A DNA stretch of 20,178 bases from DATDAW01 sp036524675 (GTDB lineage Bacteria > Verrucomicrobiota > Verrucomicrobiia > Chthoniobacterales > DASVRZ01), in the NCBI GenBank assembly GCA_036524675.1, contig DATDBU010000061.1:1-20178 (forward strand), in the 5' to 3' direction. A program made the translations under genes and the position numbers. Under the pieces are notes generated by a model, which was not told the origin of the DNA, searched no databases, and saw only the letters and a list, made by a program, of their open reading frames with translations. Shown here one piece after another: positions 8,377-16,782 of this stretch (positions are counted from its first letter, which is position 1; every line of letters starts with the position of its first letter).

Positions 8377-11300
8377 ATGAACGATCGCGAAATCCTCGCC
8401 CGTCTTGAAACCGCTTCGCCCAAACAACTCGTCGAACTGTTGCGACGACCTTCCGAAAGTGAAGCCCGTGTTTACCGTGCCTACTTTGGCCCGGCACGCT
8501 ATGATGCCCTTCGGCGCCGGAACCTGGCTGTCCGCGGCGCCACGCGCGCACCGAAGAGAGGGAATGTCGTTATTCTTCACGGCATCATGGGTGGCGAACT
8601 CACTTTTCGAGACAAAGGAAAGGATGAGCACATCTGGGTGCACCTGCTGCGCCTTGTATTTGGCGCAGTAAAGTGGCTCCGGATGCAGAATGGCGTTTCG
8701 CAGTTCGATGTCCGCGCGACCGGTATTCTGAAGAAGTGGTACGCCGAGCAGATTCTTGAGTTCAGCTACGACTGGAATACACAGGCCTACTGGTACGACT
8801 GGCGACGTGACTTGGATGAGATCGCGGACGATCTGCGCGGAAAAATCGACGGTTGGTTCGGCCCTGAGGCGCCGGTGCACCTCGTCGCACATTCCATGGG
8901 CGGCCTCGTTTCGCGGACTTATATCGCGCGACATCCTAACCGCTGGGAGAAAGGCGGGAAGCTCGTCATGCTCGGCACACCGAATCACGGCTCATTTGCC
9001 ATCCCACAAGTCATCACTGGCGCCATCGATACCGTGCGCAAACTCGAGCTCGTGGATATAAAACATAATCTCGCAGAGATCACGGAGATTCTCGGGGGCA
9101 TGCCCGGGGCGCTGCAGATGCTGCCTTCACCGCTGGTGATGCCAGCGATGGCGCCCCTCTATCAGAATAGTACCTGGCACGGACGTGTGCCGCAGCCCCT
9201 ACTCGATCGCGCGCGCAGGCATCACGATTTCCTCGCCGACACCGTCGACGGCGCACGCATGCATTATATTGCGGGTTGCAACCGGCATACTTACGACGAT
9301 ATCCGCGACTGGAAACGCCTCGAAGCGCTCGATGCCTATAGCGCAAGCATGAATGGTGACGGCACCGTTCCGCACCGTCTGGGTTTTCTAGAGAGCGGTG
9401 GCACCCGGATTCCAACTTGGTTTATCGAGGAAGATCACGGCGCCCTTCCGAATAACATTCAGGTCATTAACGCTACGCAACGGCTCCTTCTTGAAGACAA
9501 ATGCGATCTTCGGATGACCCCGGGAGGCGCGCGTAGCGTCGCCGATGATCGCAACGCCGCCCGCGCAGCCTCCGCAGTTGAGCTAACCAGACGCAGCACC
9601 GAAGAGGAGCGCCTCGCAACGATCGTCGAACGCTTGCAGGGCCGCACTCGATCCGAGGCAGATGTTGACCTCGCCGCCGTCTCACGCGAAGAAATCGAAG
9701 CCTCTGAAATTCTGTTGCGGGGTTTCCTGAGGGAAAGCGAGCCCCGGCCCGAGTTGCAACCCACGGATGTCGAGACACCACCTGCTCCGCGCGAGCCTGC
9801 CGATAAGGTGCAGACACCGAAAATCGAAATCGCGTTGATTCTCGGTGATCTCGCGAAATTGCCGCCTGCTGCACCGGGCACGCCTGAGATCGACGTCATT
9901 TCGGTGGGGCATTACGTTGGCGTCGCACCCCAGAACGCGGAGCTGGCTCTCGACCGCGCGATAAGCGGTGGGAGTGACAGCGGTCATGACGGAGCGCTTG
10001 TGCTCACGGCGATGCATCAGCGCGGCACAATCGCCGCGCAAGTGGGCCAGCAATTCATCGTTCCCGATCTCGAGCATCCAGCACGGATTGCCGTCCTGGT
10101 GGGTATGGGTGAGCCGGGCAAATTTCGCGTTCCAGAGCTCACCGTCGCCATTCGCGAACTTGCCTGGACCCTTGGCCGGTTAAAGAGGGAACATCTTGCT
10201 ACAGTTCTCATAGGCGCAGGTGCCGGTAATATTCCTAGCGATCTTGCCGTACGTTCCTGGCTGCGTGGCCTGCGGAGGGCTCTTTTCGATGCGCTTGCCG
10301 ATAATACCCCTACCCTCAAACGCGTCACTTTCATTGAGAATTCCCCCGCCAATTTTCTGCGACTAAACCAAACATTCGCCAGCGAAATCGAGCGTCTCGA
10401 GAAAGACCCCGAACCGCTCCATGCCGTCTACCTGGCGCCAACGCAGGACGAGACGCAGAAAGCGCGGAAGGCCGCCGAGGAACGGGCCATCAAGCGCGCA
10501 AAGGAGGCATTCGGTAATAGCGAAGTCGCCCCAAACCGCACCCGGATGGCCCCATCTGGCGAGGCAGTGCGTTTTAACGTGCGACTCTCGAAAAACACTT
10601 ACGAATTTTCCGTCTTGGGCACTGAAGCAGCGATCCCCCAACGTAACACGACTGTCGATCCCGGCCTGATAGACCAAATCAACAATCAGCTGCCAATCGC
10701 CACCGACTTCATCCGGCAACGCGATCTCGGCAACTTGCTCGGGCGTATGCTGCTGCCTGTGGAACTTCGCGCCGAAATCGTAAAACCAGGCGTGCCGACG
10801 GTGCTGACAGTCGATGCAACCACGGCACGGATCCACTTTGAACTTGCGGCGCTGTCACCTGCGGCAGGCAGAAGTGAATTCGAGGAGGAGGATATTGTCG
10901 GAACGGCAGCCAATCTAACGCGCCAGCTGCGCACGACCTTTGCCCCCCTCCCAGAGCCACCGCTCATGAGCAGCCGTCCGTTGCGAGTGCTGGTCATCGC
11001 CGATCCCTGCGAAGAAGCGCCACTTCCGGGCGCACAGGAGGAAGGCGAAGCCGTAGCGACGCTTTTTGAACAATTCGCAGAATCGCGGCGATACGAGGGA
11101 TCTTACACAGGGGTGGAGGTGGTGAGACTCTTCGGCCCGAGCGAGGCGACACGAGTCGCTGTTCTGGATTGCCTCGTCAACCAACGTTTTGATCTCCTCC
11201 ACTATGCGGGACACTGTTTCTATGATCCCAATGATCCGCCGCACTCCGGTTGGCTGTTCAGTCACAAAGAAATCCTCAGTGCCTACGAACTCGGCCGCAT

Positions 11301-11721
11301 CGACCGCATCCCCCGCTTCGTCTTTTCCAACGCCTGCGAATCCGGGATCACGCCGGATCGTGCCGATCAACAAAATGCCGGTCTGGCGCCGAGTTTTGCA
11401 GAGGCTTTTTTCGGTCGCGGTGTCGCGAACTTCATCTGCACTGCATGGCCAGTGGACGATGCTGCTGCGCTTGCGTTCGCGCAGCGGGTTTATTGTGGCT
11501 TGCTCGGATTGGGCATGGAAACCGAGCACCTGTATCAGGCGATGCGCGCAGCGCGCTCGCAAATCGCCGTTCTAGGTCAAGGCGGATGCACGACCTGGGG
11601 CGCCTATCAGCATTACGGAGACCCGTATTTTCAGTTAGTGCACCGCAAAGACTCGGCGCCCGCCCAAGCACCGAAATCGCCTCCCCATCGCCCAGCGCGG
11701 AAATCCTCGAAAAAGCGATAG
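8377..11721 (+). CDS. Alpha/beta-hydrolase (lipase-like) fused to CHAT caspase-like protease
   Basis: A 1114-residue fusion. The N-terminal third is an alpha/beta-hydrolase of the LCAT/triacylglycerol-lipase type: HGIMGG oxyanion loop (68-73), AHSMGG with nucleophile Ser173, NGDGTVP with Asp328 and EEDHGAL with His354. A charged linker (about 375-485) follows. A central alpha-beta domain (about 505-660; SVGHYVGVAP, ARIAVLVGMGEPG, LATVLIGAGAGN) resembles the N-terminal domain of M17 aminopeptidases. The C-terminus is a CHAT domain: LTVDATTARIHFEL, LLHYAGHC with catalytic His946 and SNACESG with Cys987, a caspase-type dyad. It ends in a basic tail. No signal peptide or membrane segment is seen, so it is probably cytoplasmic. 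ATG 8377 is preferred because the 29 codons after the alternative GTG (8290) look noncoding, although that GTG has a short GAGG before it. CHAT proteases often act in bacterial conflict and cell-death systems; substrates here are unknown. Confidence 0.92.
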   Translation: MNDREILARLETASPKQLVELLRRPSESEARVYRAYFGPARYDALRRRNLAVRGATRAPKRGNVVILHGIMGGELTFRDKGKDEHIWVHLLRLVFGAVKWLRMQNGVSQFDVRATGILKKWYAEQILEFSYDWNTQAYWYDWRRDLDEIADDLRGKIDGWFGPEAPVHLVAHSMGGLVSRTYIARHPNRWEKGGKLVMLGTPNHGSFAIPQVITGAIDTVRKLELVDIKHNLAEITEILGGMPGALQMLPSPLVMPAMAPLYQNSTWHGRVPQPLLDRARRHHDFLADTVDGARMHYIAGCNRHTYDDIRDWKRLEALDAYSASMNGDGTVPHRLGFLESGGTRIPTWFIEEDHGALPNNIQVINATQRLLLEDKCDLRMTPGGARSVADDRNAARAASAVELTRRSTEEERLATIVERLQGRTRSEADVDLAAVSREEIEASEILLRGFLRESEPRPELQPTDVETPPAPREPADKVQTPKIEIALILGDLAKLPPAAPGTPEIDVISVGHYVGVAPQNAELALDRAISGGSDSGHDGALVLTAMHQRGTIAAQVGQQFIVPDLEHPARIAVLVGMGEPGKFRVPELTVAIRELAWTLGRLKREHLATVLIGAGAGNIPSDLAVRSWLRGLRRALFDALADNTPTLKRVTFIENSPANFLRLNQTFASEIERLEKDPEPLHAVYLAPTQDETQKARKAAEERAIKRAKEAFGNSEVAPNRTRMAPSGEAVRFNVRLSKNTYEFSVLGTEAAIPQRNTTVDPGLIDQINNQLPIATDFIRQRDLGNLLGRMLLPVELRAEIVKPGVPTVLTVDATTARIHFELAALSPAAGRSEFEEEDIVGTAANLTRQLRTTFAPLPEPPLMSSRPLRVLVIADPCEEAPLPGAQEEGEAVATLFEQFAESRRYEGSYTGVEVVRLFGPSEATRVAVLDCLVNQRFDLLHYAGHCFYDPNDPPHSGWLFSHKEILSAYELGRIDRIPRFVFSNACESGITPDRADQQNAGLAPSFAEAFFGRGVANFICTAWPVDDAAALAFAQRVYCGLLGLGMETEHLYQAMRAARSQIAVLGQGGCTTWGAYQHYGDPYFQLVHRKDSAPAQAPKSPPHRPARKSSKKR

Positions 11722-11723
11722 CA

Positions 11724-11885
11724 ATGTCTCTGCCAACAGCGGAGGCGCCGCTCCAAGCCTCCGCAATCCAACATCGAACCTCCGCGCTGAACGGAGAACG
11801 GACCGGTCCGATAGCCGAACGAATATCGGCGATTGAATGGCTCTGGTGCTGCGCTGACGCCGCTCTGATGTTCACCGATCTTTAA
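11724..11885 (+). CDS. Possible small ORF after the CHAT gene
   Basis: ATG at 11724 is 2 nt after the CHAT/hydrolase stop and opens a 53-residue frame ending in TAA at 11883-11885. The product has an Ala/Ser-rich start and a more hydrophobic end (IEWLWCCADAALMF) that could be an amphipathic or membrane-contacting helix. I recognise no family. Tight spacing and a hairpin lying over its stop codon support it. The lack of a ribosome site and its short length argue for caution. It could be a translationally coupled partner or chance. Confidence 0.3.
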   Translation: MSLPTAEAPLQASAIQHRTSALNGERTGPIAERISAIEWLWCCADAALMFTDL

Positions 11886-11892
11886 TGATCGG
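11875..11892 (+). terminator. Hairpin at the end of the CHAT transcript
   Basis: CCGATC-TTTAAT-GATCGG is a perfect 6-bp stem directly after the CHAT gene unit, before the convergent dehydrogenase gene (ending at 11919). No T-tract follows, so intrinsic termination would be weak. Confidence 0.3.
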
Positions 11893-11918
11893 GAGAAACA
11901 GCCCTCGCTTGCATTCAC

Positions 11919-12755
11919 TCAAGAGTGGCCGTCGAAAAAGCGGATGAGTCCGATGAAATCGTCTTCCTTCCAGCCAGCCTCAATACCCTCATCGTAAGTC
12001 TTTTTCAGATGGCCAGTTTGTTGAAGTGAGAGCGCAAAGTCGTCCGCTGTTTCCAAGGCCAATCTTAAATCCTTTGCCATGTGTTTGAGGGAAAATTGCG
12101 GGCTGTAATCATGCTGCCGCAACTTCGATTCTTTGAGGTCAGATACGCCCGAGTGCGAAACGTTGCGAGATAAGGCTTCGAAATAGGCTTTGTCGGAAAT
12201 ACCGGAAGCCCGACAAAGCGAGAGACTTTCGCACAAGGCTTGTGCGACACCAGCAATGTTGAGGTTCATTGCGAGTTTCAGCGACGATGCCGTCCCCAAA
12301 GGCCCGATGTGCTGAATAACGCTCGAAATGGGTTCCAGAATAGGACGCGCCTTTTCGATAATCGCAGGTTCGCCTCCGAGGTAATATACTGTCTGGCGCT
12401 GTTGAGCGGCGATCTTGCTCCCGGTGAAAGGAGCTTCCAGGAAGCATGCACCCGTTTTTTGCACCTGCTCGGCGAAACGCAGCGTCCATTTTGCGGAAAT
12501 CGTGCTCGACTGAATCACGAGCTGACCAGGCCCGAGCTTGGGCGTGATCTGATCCAGCACCGATTGCACTGCCGGCGGATCGGCAACCACAATAAAAATA
12601 ACTTTCGCTCCTTCGACAGCGTCCAGAATCGAAGCGTGAAAGTTCGGAAAATCCATTGGCGTCCTATTCCAGCAACGGACTGCATGACCGTCGGCTATCA
12701 GGTTCTTCGCCCAAGCGCTTCCGATAATTCCCAAACCCAGAAAAGCAATGTTCAT
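11919..12755 (-). CDS. NAD(P)-dependent beta-hydroxyacid dehydrogenase (3-HIBADH family)
   Basis: A 278-residue member of the 3-hydroxyisobutyrate dehydrogenase / glyoxylate-succinic semialdehyde reductase family, which interconverts beta-hydroxyacids and aldehydes or ketones. Seen are the Rossmann start MNIAFLGLGIIGSAWAKNL (GxGxxG, 7-12), the substrate loop QSSTIS (82-87), and GTASSLKLAMN with catalytic Lys160 and Asn164. Then comes the all-alpha C-terminal domain with KHMAKDLRLAL. Length is normal (280-300). The start at 12755 is chosen because the Rossmann fold begins there and GAGGA lies about 9 nt upstream, one of the few clear ribosome sites in the window; the frame is open to 12989 but that part overlaps the kinase gene. 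It follows the kinase by 127 nt. The NAD or NADP preference and substrate cannot be fixed from sequence (30-NRTPM suggests NADP). Confidence 0.92.
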   Translation of the reverse strand: MNIAFLGLGIIGSAWAKNLIADGHAVRCWNRTPMDFPNFHASILDAVEGAKVIFIVVADPPAVQSVLDQITPKLGPGQLVIQSSTISAKWTLRFAEQVQKTGACFLEAPFTGSKIAAQQRQTVYYLGGEPAIIEKARPILEPISSVIQHIGPLGTASSLKLAMNLNIAGVAQALCESLSLCRASGISDKAYFEALSRNVSHSGVSDLKESKLRQHDYSPQFSLKHMAKDLRLALETADDFALSLQQTGHLKKTYDEGIEAGWKEDDFIGLIRFFDGHS

Positions 12756-12882
12756 CCAGGATTCCTCGAATCGTTCTGCAAGAAGCGCAACGACGGTCAC
12801 AGACACTTTTGCTGCCGAATTCGGTGTTTCACAAACAGGGCCAACTGTCTCACTCCTTCCATGCAGGCTATCTCCGAATGCT

Positions 12883-14358
12883 CTAACGGTCCGAAGATTC
12901 CGCCCACGCGGCGCGACTGGGTGATAAGCTCGGAAAGCACAGCACAAACGTCGATCCCAATCCCGATTGGGTCTGCACAGAGACGGCACCCCCGTGGAGT
13001 TGCATAATCGACTTCACAATTGCCAAGCCCAAACCCGCGCCTGCGCCGTCGGATTGACGCGAATTCGCGGCGCGATAAAAGCGATCAAAAATTTTCTCCA
13101 AATGCTCGGAATCGATCCCCTCGCCAGTATCCCCCACGCTCACTTCGACACGGTCGCCACTCTTGTATGAGGCGAGTGTAATCCGACCGCCCGCCGATGT
13201 ATGCCGAAGGGCATTTGACACCAGATTGCTCACGGCACGGCGGAAAAGGAGCGGATCCGCGTTCACCGGCTCGGTCCCCTCGACGACAATCGTCACCTGG
13301 CGCTCTTCGGCCGCGGCGTCATGAAATTCCGCAATCGCCGACAATTCGCGTCTAGTATCAAGCGAAGAACAACGAATACGCGTTTCCGGATTGTCTGCCC
13401 GCGCGAGGAAAAGGAGGCTATCGGTCATCTGCGACAGCCGTTGAATCTCTTCAAGATTGGATTCCAGGATCTCCCGGTACTCCTCAGCAGTTCGCGACCG
13501 CGTAAGAGCGACCTCAGCCTCTCCACGCATGTTCGAAAGCGGTGTCCGGATTTCATGCGCAAGATCGCCGGAAAGTTGCGAAAGCCGCTCGAAAGCCTGC
13601 TCGAGGCGGGCCAGCATTTCGTCGAAAGCCGCGGCAAGTGCGGTCAGTTCCGAGGGCCAATCGCGATTTCCCACGCGTTTGTGCAAAAGTGGCGCTTTCA
13701 TCCGGGTCATCAATGCTGCCATTTCGTTCACGGGCGCGAGCCCCCGCCGCGCAACGAGATACCCAACGAATGCGGATACTGCGACTGCACACGAAAAAAT
13801 GATGAGCAGCACGGTCCTAAGGGTCGACCGAAACAATTTTTGGCTCATGCGATCTTCACCGAGCTGGATCAGCCATCCATGCCCGAACTGGTCCGGCGGC
13901 CCGACCCACGCAGCTGTCAGCAAATACCAGTGCCCGTCTTCCGTGCGGTAGGGCAGCGTCTGCGGCGCCCGGTTGCGCACCGATGCTGGCCGGGTGAAAA
14001 TCGACGGGGGAAGGGTTTTCGACATTCCGGGCGTTTCTGCGAGGACATTCCAATTGTCGTCGAGAATGCGCGTCCAGTGTCTCGGAGGGCGTGACCCGTC
14101 GTCAAATGCTTCGACTTCCTTTTGCAACGCTGCCGCGTTGGGAAAATCGTCACCAATATCGGCCCGGATGACCCTCATCCGGTCGCGGATATAACTAATA
14201 TCCTGCGAGTTGGAATGACGAACCAACGCCAAATACACGAGGCCCATCGACAGGAGCATAATGATCGACGTGCTGACGGTAAAATGCAGCACCAACCGCC
14301 CAGAGATGGACCATTTGCCGCTACGCGCAGGTGGATTTCTATCGGATTTCGAGGACAT
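12883..14358 (-). CDS. Sensor histidine kinase (CusS-like)
   Basis: A 491-residue membrane sensor kinase partner of the adjacent response regulator. Layout: TM1 about 21-46, periplasmic sensor 47-180 (Trp- and Pro-rich), TM2 about 182-203, HAMP 203-257, dimerisation helix with DLAHEIRTPL (phospho-acceptor His268), then the ATPase domain with NLVSNALRHT (N box), DTGEGI (G1, 410-415), FDRFYRA (F box) and GAGAGLGLAI (G2). This matches kinases of the heavy-metal-sensor CusS group. It autophosphorylates His268 and passes phosphate to the regulator. The start overlaps the regulator stop by 20 nt, implying coupled translation. No metal efflux or copper genes are nearby, so the signal is unknown and a cell-envelope or redox stress cue is possible. 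Confidence 0.93.
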   Translation of the reverse strand: MSSKSDRNPPARSGKWSISGRLVLHFTVSTSIIMLLSMGLVYLALVRHSNSQDISYIRDRMRVIRADIGDDFPNAAALQKEVEAFDDGSRPPRHWTRILDDNWNVLAETPGMSKTLPPSIFTRPASVRNRAPQTLPYRTEDGHWYLLTAAWVGPPDQFGHGWLIQLGEDRMSQKLFRSTLRTVLLIIFSCAVAVSAFVGYLVARRGLAPVNEMAALMTRMKAPLLHKRVGNRDWPSELTALAAAFDEMLARLEQAFERLSQLSGDLAHEIRTPLSNMRGEAEVALTRSRTAEEYREILESNLEEIQRLSQMTDSLLFLARADNPETRIRCSSLDTRRELSAIAEFHDAAAEERQVTIVVEGTEPVNADPLLFRRAVSNLVSNALRHTSAGGRITLASYKSGDRVEVSVGDTGEGIDSEHLEKIFDRFYRAANSRQSDGAGAGLGLAIVKSIMQLHGGAVSVQTQSGLGSTFVLCFPSLSPSRAAWAESSDR

Positions 14359-15082
14359 ACCCGACGCCTCGTGCTGTGTGGATGAGTTTCGGACTAAACC
14401 CGTCGTCGACCTTGCTCCGCAGACGACTGACAGCCGCTTCGATCATGTTCGTGCCAGTATCAAAACCGATCCCCCACACCGATTCCGCAATACTCTGCCT
14501 CGTGACAGCCTGCCCAGCAAAACGGGCCAGATACAACAGGAGTTGCAGCTCCCTCGGCGTCAGAAAGAGATGGCGACCCGCACGGGTAACTCGCTGCAAG
14601 CCGGGATCAATCTCAAGATCAGCAATGCGAATCACTTCGTCCGCACGCGGCGTGGATCGCCGTAGGATGTTTCGGACGCGCGCCAACAGCTCGGAAAACG
14701 CGAACGGCTTCACCAAATAGTCGTCCGCGCCCAGTTCAAGGCCTTTTACCCGGTCGTTAACACTATCACGCGCAGTTAAAAAGAGAACGCGCGTTTTCAC
14801 ACCGCAACGCTGCATTTCTTGGAGAATCGACCAGCCATCGAGTTTCGGCAGAGTCACATCTAGAATCGCGAGATCATAGGACGCCGCCCGGGCGAGTTCC
14901 GCGCCTGTTTGCCCATCGCCTGCTACATCCACGGACATACCATTTTCCAGCAGTCCCTTCTGAATGAAGTTCGCGATCTTGGCTTCGTCTTCGACGATGA
15001 GAATTCTGAGAGGTTCGGGATGCAAAAGCGGTATGTCGCAGGTTAAAAATCGCCCTCGTCCAGATTCAAGGAAAACGGGCAT
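14339..15082 (-). CDS. OmpR/PhoB-family response regulator (CusR-like)
   Basis: A two-domain transcription regulator. The receiver starts with RILIVEDEAKIANF (acidic pocket Glu-Asp). It has AILDVTLPKLDG with the phospho-acceptor Asp, LFLTARD with the switch Thr, and LVKPFAFSELLARV with the conserved Lys. The winged-helix DNA-binding domain follows, with LFLTPRELQLLLYLARF, VWGIGFDTGTNMIEAAVSRLRSKVDD and IHTARGVGYVL. This is the CusR/CopR type of OmpR regulator. The start is uncertain: ATG at 15082 is given, ATG at 15115 would lie in the T-tract of a terminator, and TTG at 15025 would give a more usual short N-terminus just before RILIVED. The kinase gene overlaps its end by 20 nt. Target genes cannot be told, though the neighbouring operons are candidates. 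Confidence 0.92.
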   Translation of the reverse strand: MPVFLESGRGRFLTCDIPLLHPEPLRILIVEDEAKIANFIQKGLLENGMSVDVAGDGQTGAELARAASYDLAILDVTLPKLDGWSILQEMQRCGVKTRVLFLTARDSVNDRVKGLELGADDYLVKPFAFSELLARVRNILRRSTPRADEVIRIADLEIDPGLQRVTRAGRHLFLTPRELQLLLYLARFAGQAVTRQSIAESVWGIGFDTGTNMIEAAVSRLRSKVDDGFSPKLIHTARGVGYVLEIR

Positions 15083-15113
15083 CAGGTGGACGATATACCA
15101 CAGTGAGATATTC

Positions 15114-15137
15114 AAAAAAGGGCTTTTTCAACGAGCC
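15114..15137 (-). terminator. Weak intrinsic terminator after the FAH gene
   Basis: Read on the minus strand, GGCT-CGTTGAAAA-AGCC followed by C and six T. The stem is only 4 bp, but the T-tract is good. It would separate the trpA-FAH unit from the two-component genes. Confidence 0.35.
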
Positions 15138-15162
15138 ACAAGCACCGAATGAATCAAAGTAT

Positions 15163-15966
15163 TCACGCCTCTTCCACAACCGGATTGCTCAATCGTCCGA
15201 TTCCATCAATTTCGATAGCGATCTCGTCGCCGGGTTTCAGCCAGACTTGGGGGTCTCGAGCCATCCCTACGCCTGAAGGTGTGCCAGTTAGGATAACCGT
15301 ACCGGCCATTAATGTAGTACTGCCACTCAAGAACTCGATGAGCGCAGGAATATCAAAAATCATATTGCGTGTATTTGAGTCCTGCATGACCTCGCCATTT
15401 AATAACGTCCTCAAATTCAACTGGTTGGGATCAGGAATTTCCTCTTTGGTCACTAGGGCAGGTCCCAGTGGAGCGAAGGTATCGAATGTCTTGCCCCGGC
15501 AAAACTGCCCCCCCCCGAATTTCTTCTGCCAATCGCGAGCGCTTACATCATTGCCAATCGTGTAACCAAGAACGTGATCAAGCGCTTTCGCTCGCGAGAT
15601 ATTTTTGCCATTTTTGCCAATGACAACGGCGAGCTCGCCCTCGAAATCGACTTCGTTACTGCGCAAATAGCGGGGGAGCAGAATCGGATCGCCTGGATGA
15701 TTGAGCGCCGTTGTGCTTTTCATGAAAAGAACCGGAAACTCGGGAAGCTTTGCGCCCGTCTCCTGGACGTGCAGCCTGTAATTGATTCCGATGCACAGAA
15801 ACGCGGTCGGCTGAATCGGTGCGAGCAGTTTCCGAGGAACCACGGTTTCGTCCGTTACACTGAATTCGCCAAAGATCTCGCCTTCGATCCTGCGAACGGA
15901 TCCGTCGGATTGTTGCGAGCCATATTCAGGCTCGTGCGAGGAATTCAGGTAGCGGACGATTCTCAC
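15163..15966 (-). CDS. Fumarylacetoacetate hydrolase (FAH) family enzyme
   Basis: A 267-residue member of the FAH superfamily (FAHD1, acylpyruvase, homoprotocatechuate-pathway isomerases and decarboxylases), which act on small diketo or oxo acids with Mg or Mn. Metal ligands are visible in VDFEGELAVVIG (Glu109, Glu111) and GYTIGNDVSARDWQ (Asp140). The GK-x-FDTFAPLGP loop and TLMAGTVILTGTPSGVG are also typical. Length fits the short, FAHD1-like form (monofunctional). GTG at 15966 is used because it opens MRIVRYLN, the typical start, 5 nt after the trpA stop, so the two are cotranscribed and translationally coupled. The exact substrate (acylpyruvate, oxaloacetate or aromatic breakdown product) is not decided by sequence; its pairing with trpA may be incidental. 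Confidence 0.93.
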   Translation of the reverse strand: MRIVRYLNSSHEPEYGSQQSDGSVRRIEGEIFGEFSVTDETVVPRKLLAPIQPTAFLCIGINYRLHVQETGAKLPEFPVLFMKSTTALNHPGDPILLPRYLRSNEVDFEGELAVVIGKNGKNISRAKALDHVLGYTIGNDVSARDWQKKFGGGQFCRGKTFDTFAPLGPALVTKEEIPDPNQLNLRTLLNGEVMQDSNTRNMIFDIPALIEFLSGSTTLMAGTVILTGTPSGVGMARDPQVWLKPGDEIAIEIDGIGRLSNPVVEEA

Positions 15967-15971
15967 AATTC

Positions 15972-16778
15972 TCAGATCGATTTAACTGCCGTGACCAGTG
16001 GTTGAACAAACGCTTCGATCTTTGCGCCCAGATCGGGATCGCCACCAAACTGATGAATGCGATTTACAATGGCACTGCCAACGACGACCGCGTCACCAGA
16101 GCGCGCAACTTCGGCGGCTTGTGCGGCATTCGAGACACCGAATCCGACGGCGATCGGCAGGTTCGTTGTCGATCGGATCAGCGAAACGCGTTCCGCAAGT
16201 GACGATGCGACCGTTTTTTGTTCACCCGTAACTCCTTCTCGCGAGACGTAATACACAAACCCCGCAGCCCGTGCGGTCAGCTTTGCGATACGATCCTGCG
16301 GCGTCGTCGGAGCGACCAGGACAATTCGTTTCAATCCGTGCGAATCGGCCAGGCCATCGTTCCGCAACGCCTCGTCCGGCGGCAAATCGAGCAAAAGGAG
16401 GCCGTCGATCCCCGCTTCTTCGGCTTCGTCGTGAAACCGTCGGAATCCGTAGTTAAACACCGGATTCAGATATGAGTACAATACAATCGGCAACTCGAAG
16501 GCGTCGCGAAATTTGCGGATTACCGCAAAAAGTTTCGGAATGGTTGTCCCCGCTTCCAATGCCCGCTGGGCGCTCAACTGATTGGCCACACCGTCCGCCA
16601 GCGGATCAGAAAACGGCAGCCCAATTTCCAATAGATCCACTCCGGCCCTCTGCAGCGCACGCGCAATCACAAGCGTCCGTTCTAAATCCGGATCCCCTCC
16701 TGTGATGTATGCAATAAACCCTTTCTTTCCTTCGGCTCGCAGCCGCTCAAACGCTAGATCGATTCGATTTTTCGTCAT
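15972..16778 (-). CDS. trpA: Tryptophan synthase alpha chain
   Basis: Encodes the 268-residue alpha subunit of tryptophan synthase, which cleaves indole-3-glycerol phosphate to indole and glyceraldehyde-3-phosphate and passes indole to the beta subunit. Landmarks are FIAYITGGDPDLERTL (21-36), LLEIGLPFSDPLADG with catalytic Glu51 and Asp62 (spacing matches Glu49/Asp60 of the Salmonella enzyme), VLYSYLNPVFNYG, DLPPDE, the GFVYYVSREGVTG phosphate-binding loop region and GFGVSNAAQAAEV with GDAVVVGSAIV. Length is normal and all core motifs are intact. No trpB or other trp gene is in the window, so the alpha gene stands apart from its usual partner here. It is 61 nt after fumarase and couples to the FAH gene. 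No attenuator or T-box is evident in the leader. Confidence 0.97.
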   Translation of the reverse strand: MTKNRIDLAFERLRAEGKKGFIAYITGGDPDLERTLVIARALQRAGVDLLEIGLPFSDPLADGVANQLSAQRALEAGTTIPKLFAVIRKFRDAFELPIVLYSYLNPVFNYGFRRFHDEAEEAGIDGLLLLDLPPDEALRNDGLADSHGLKRIVLVAPTTPQDRIAKLTARAAGFVYYVSREGVTGEQKTVASSLAERVSLIRSTTNLPIAVGFGVSNAAQAAEVARSGDAVVVGSAIVNRIHQFGGDPDLGAKIEAFVQPLVTAVKSI

Positions 16779-16782
16779 TTCA

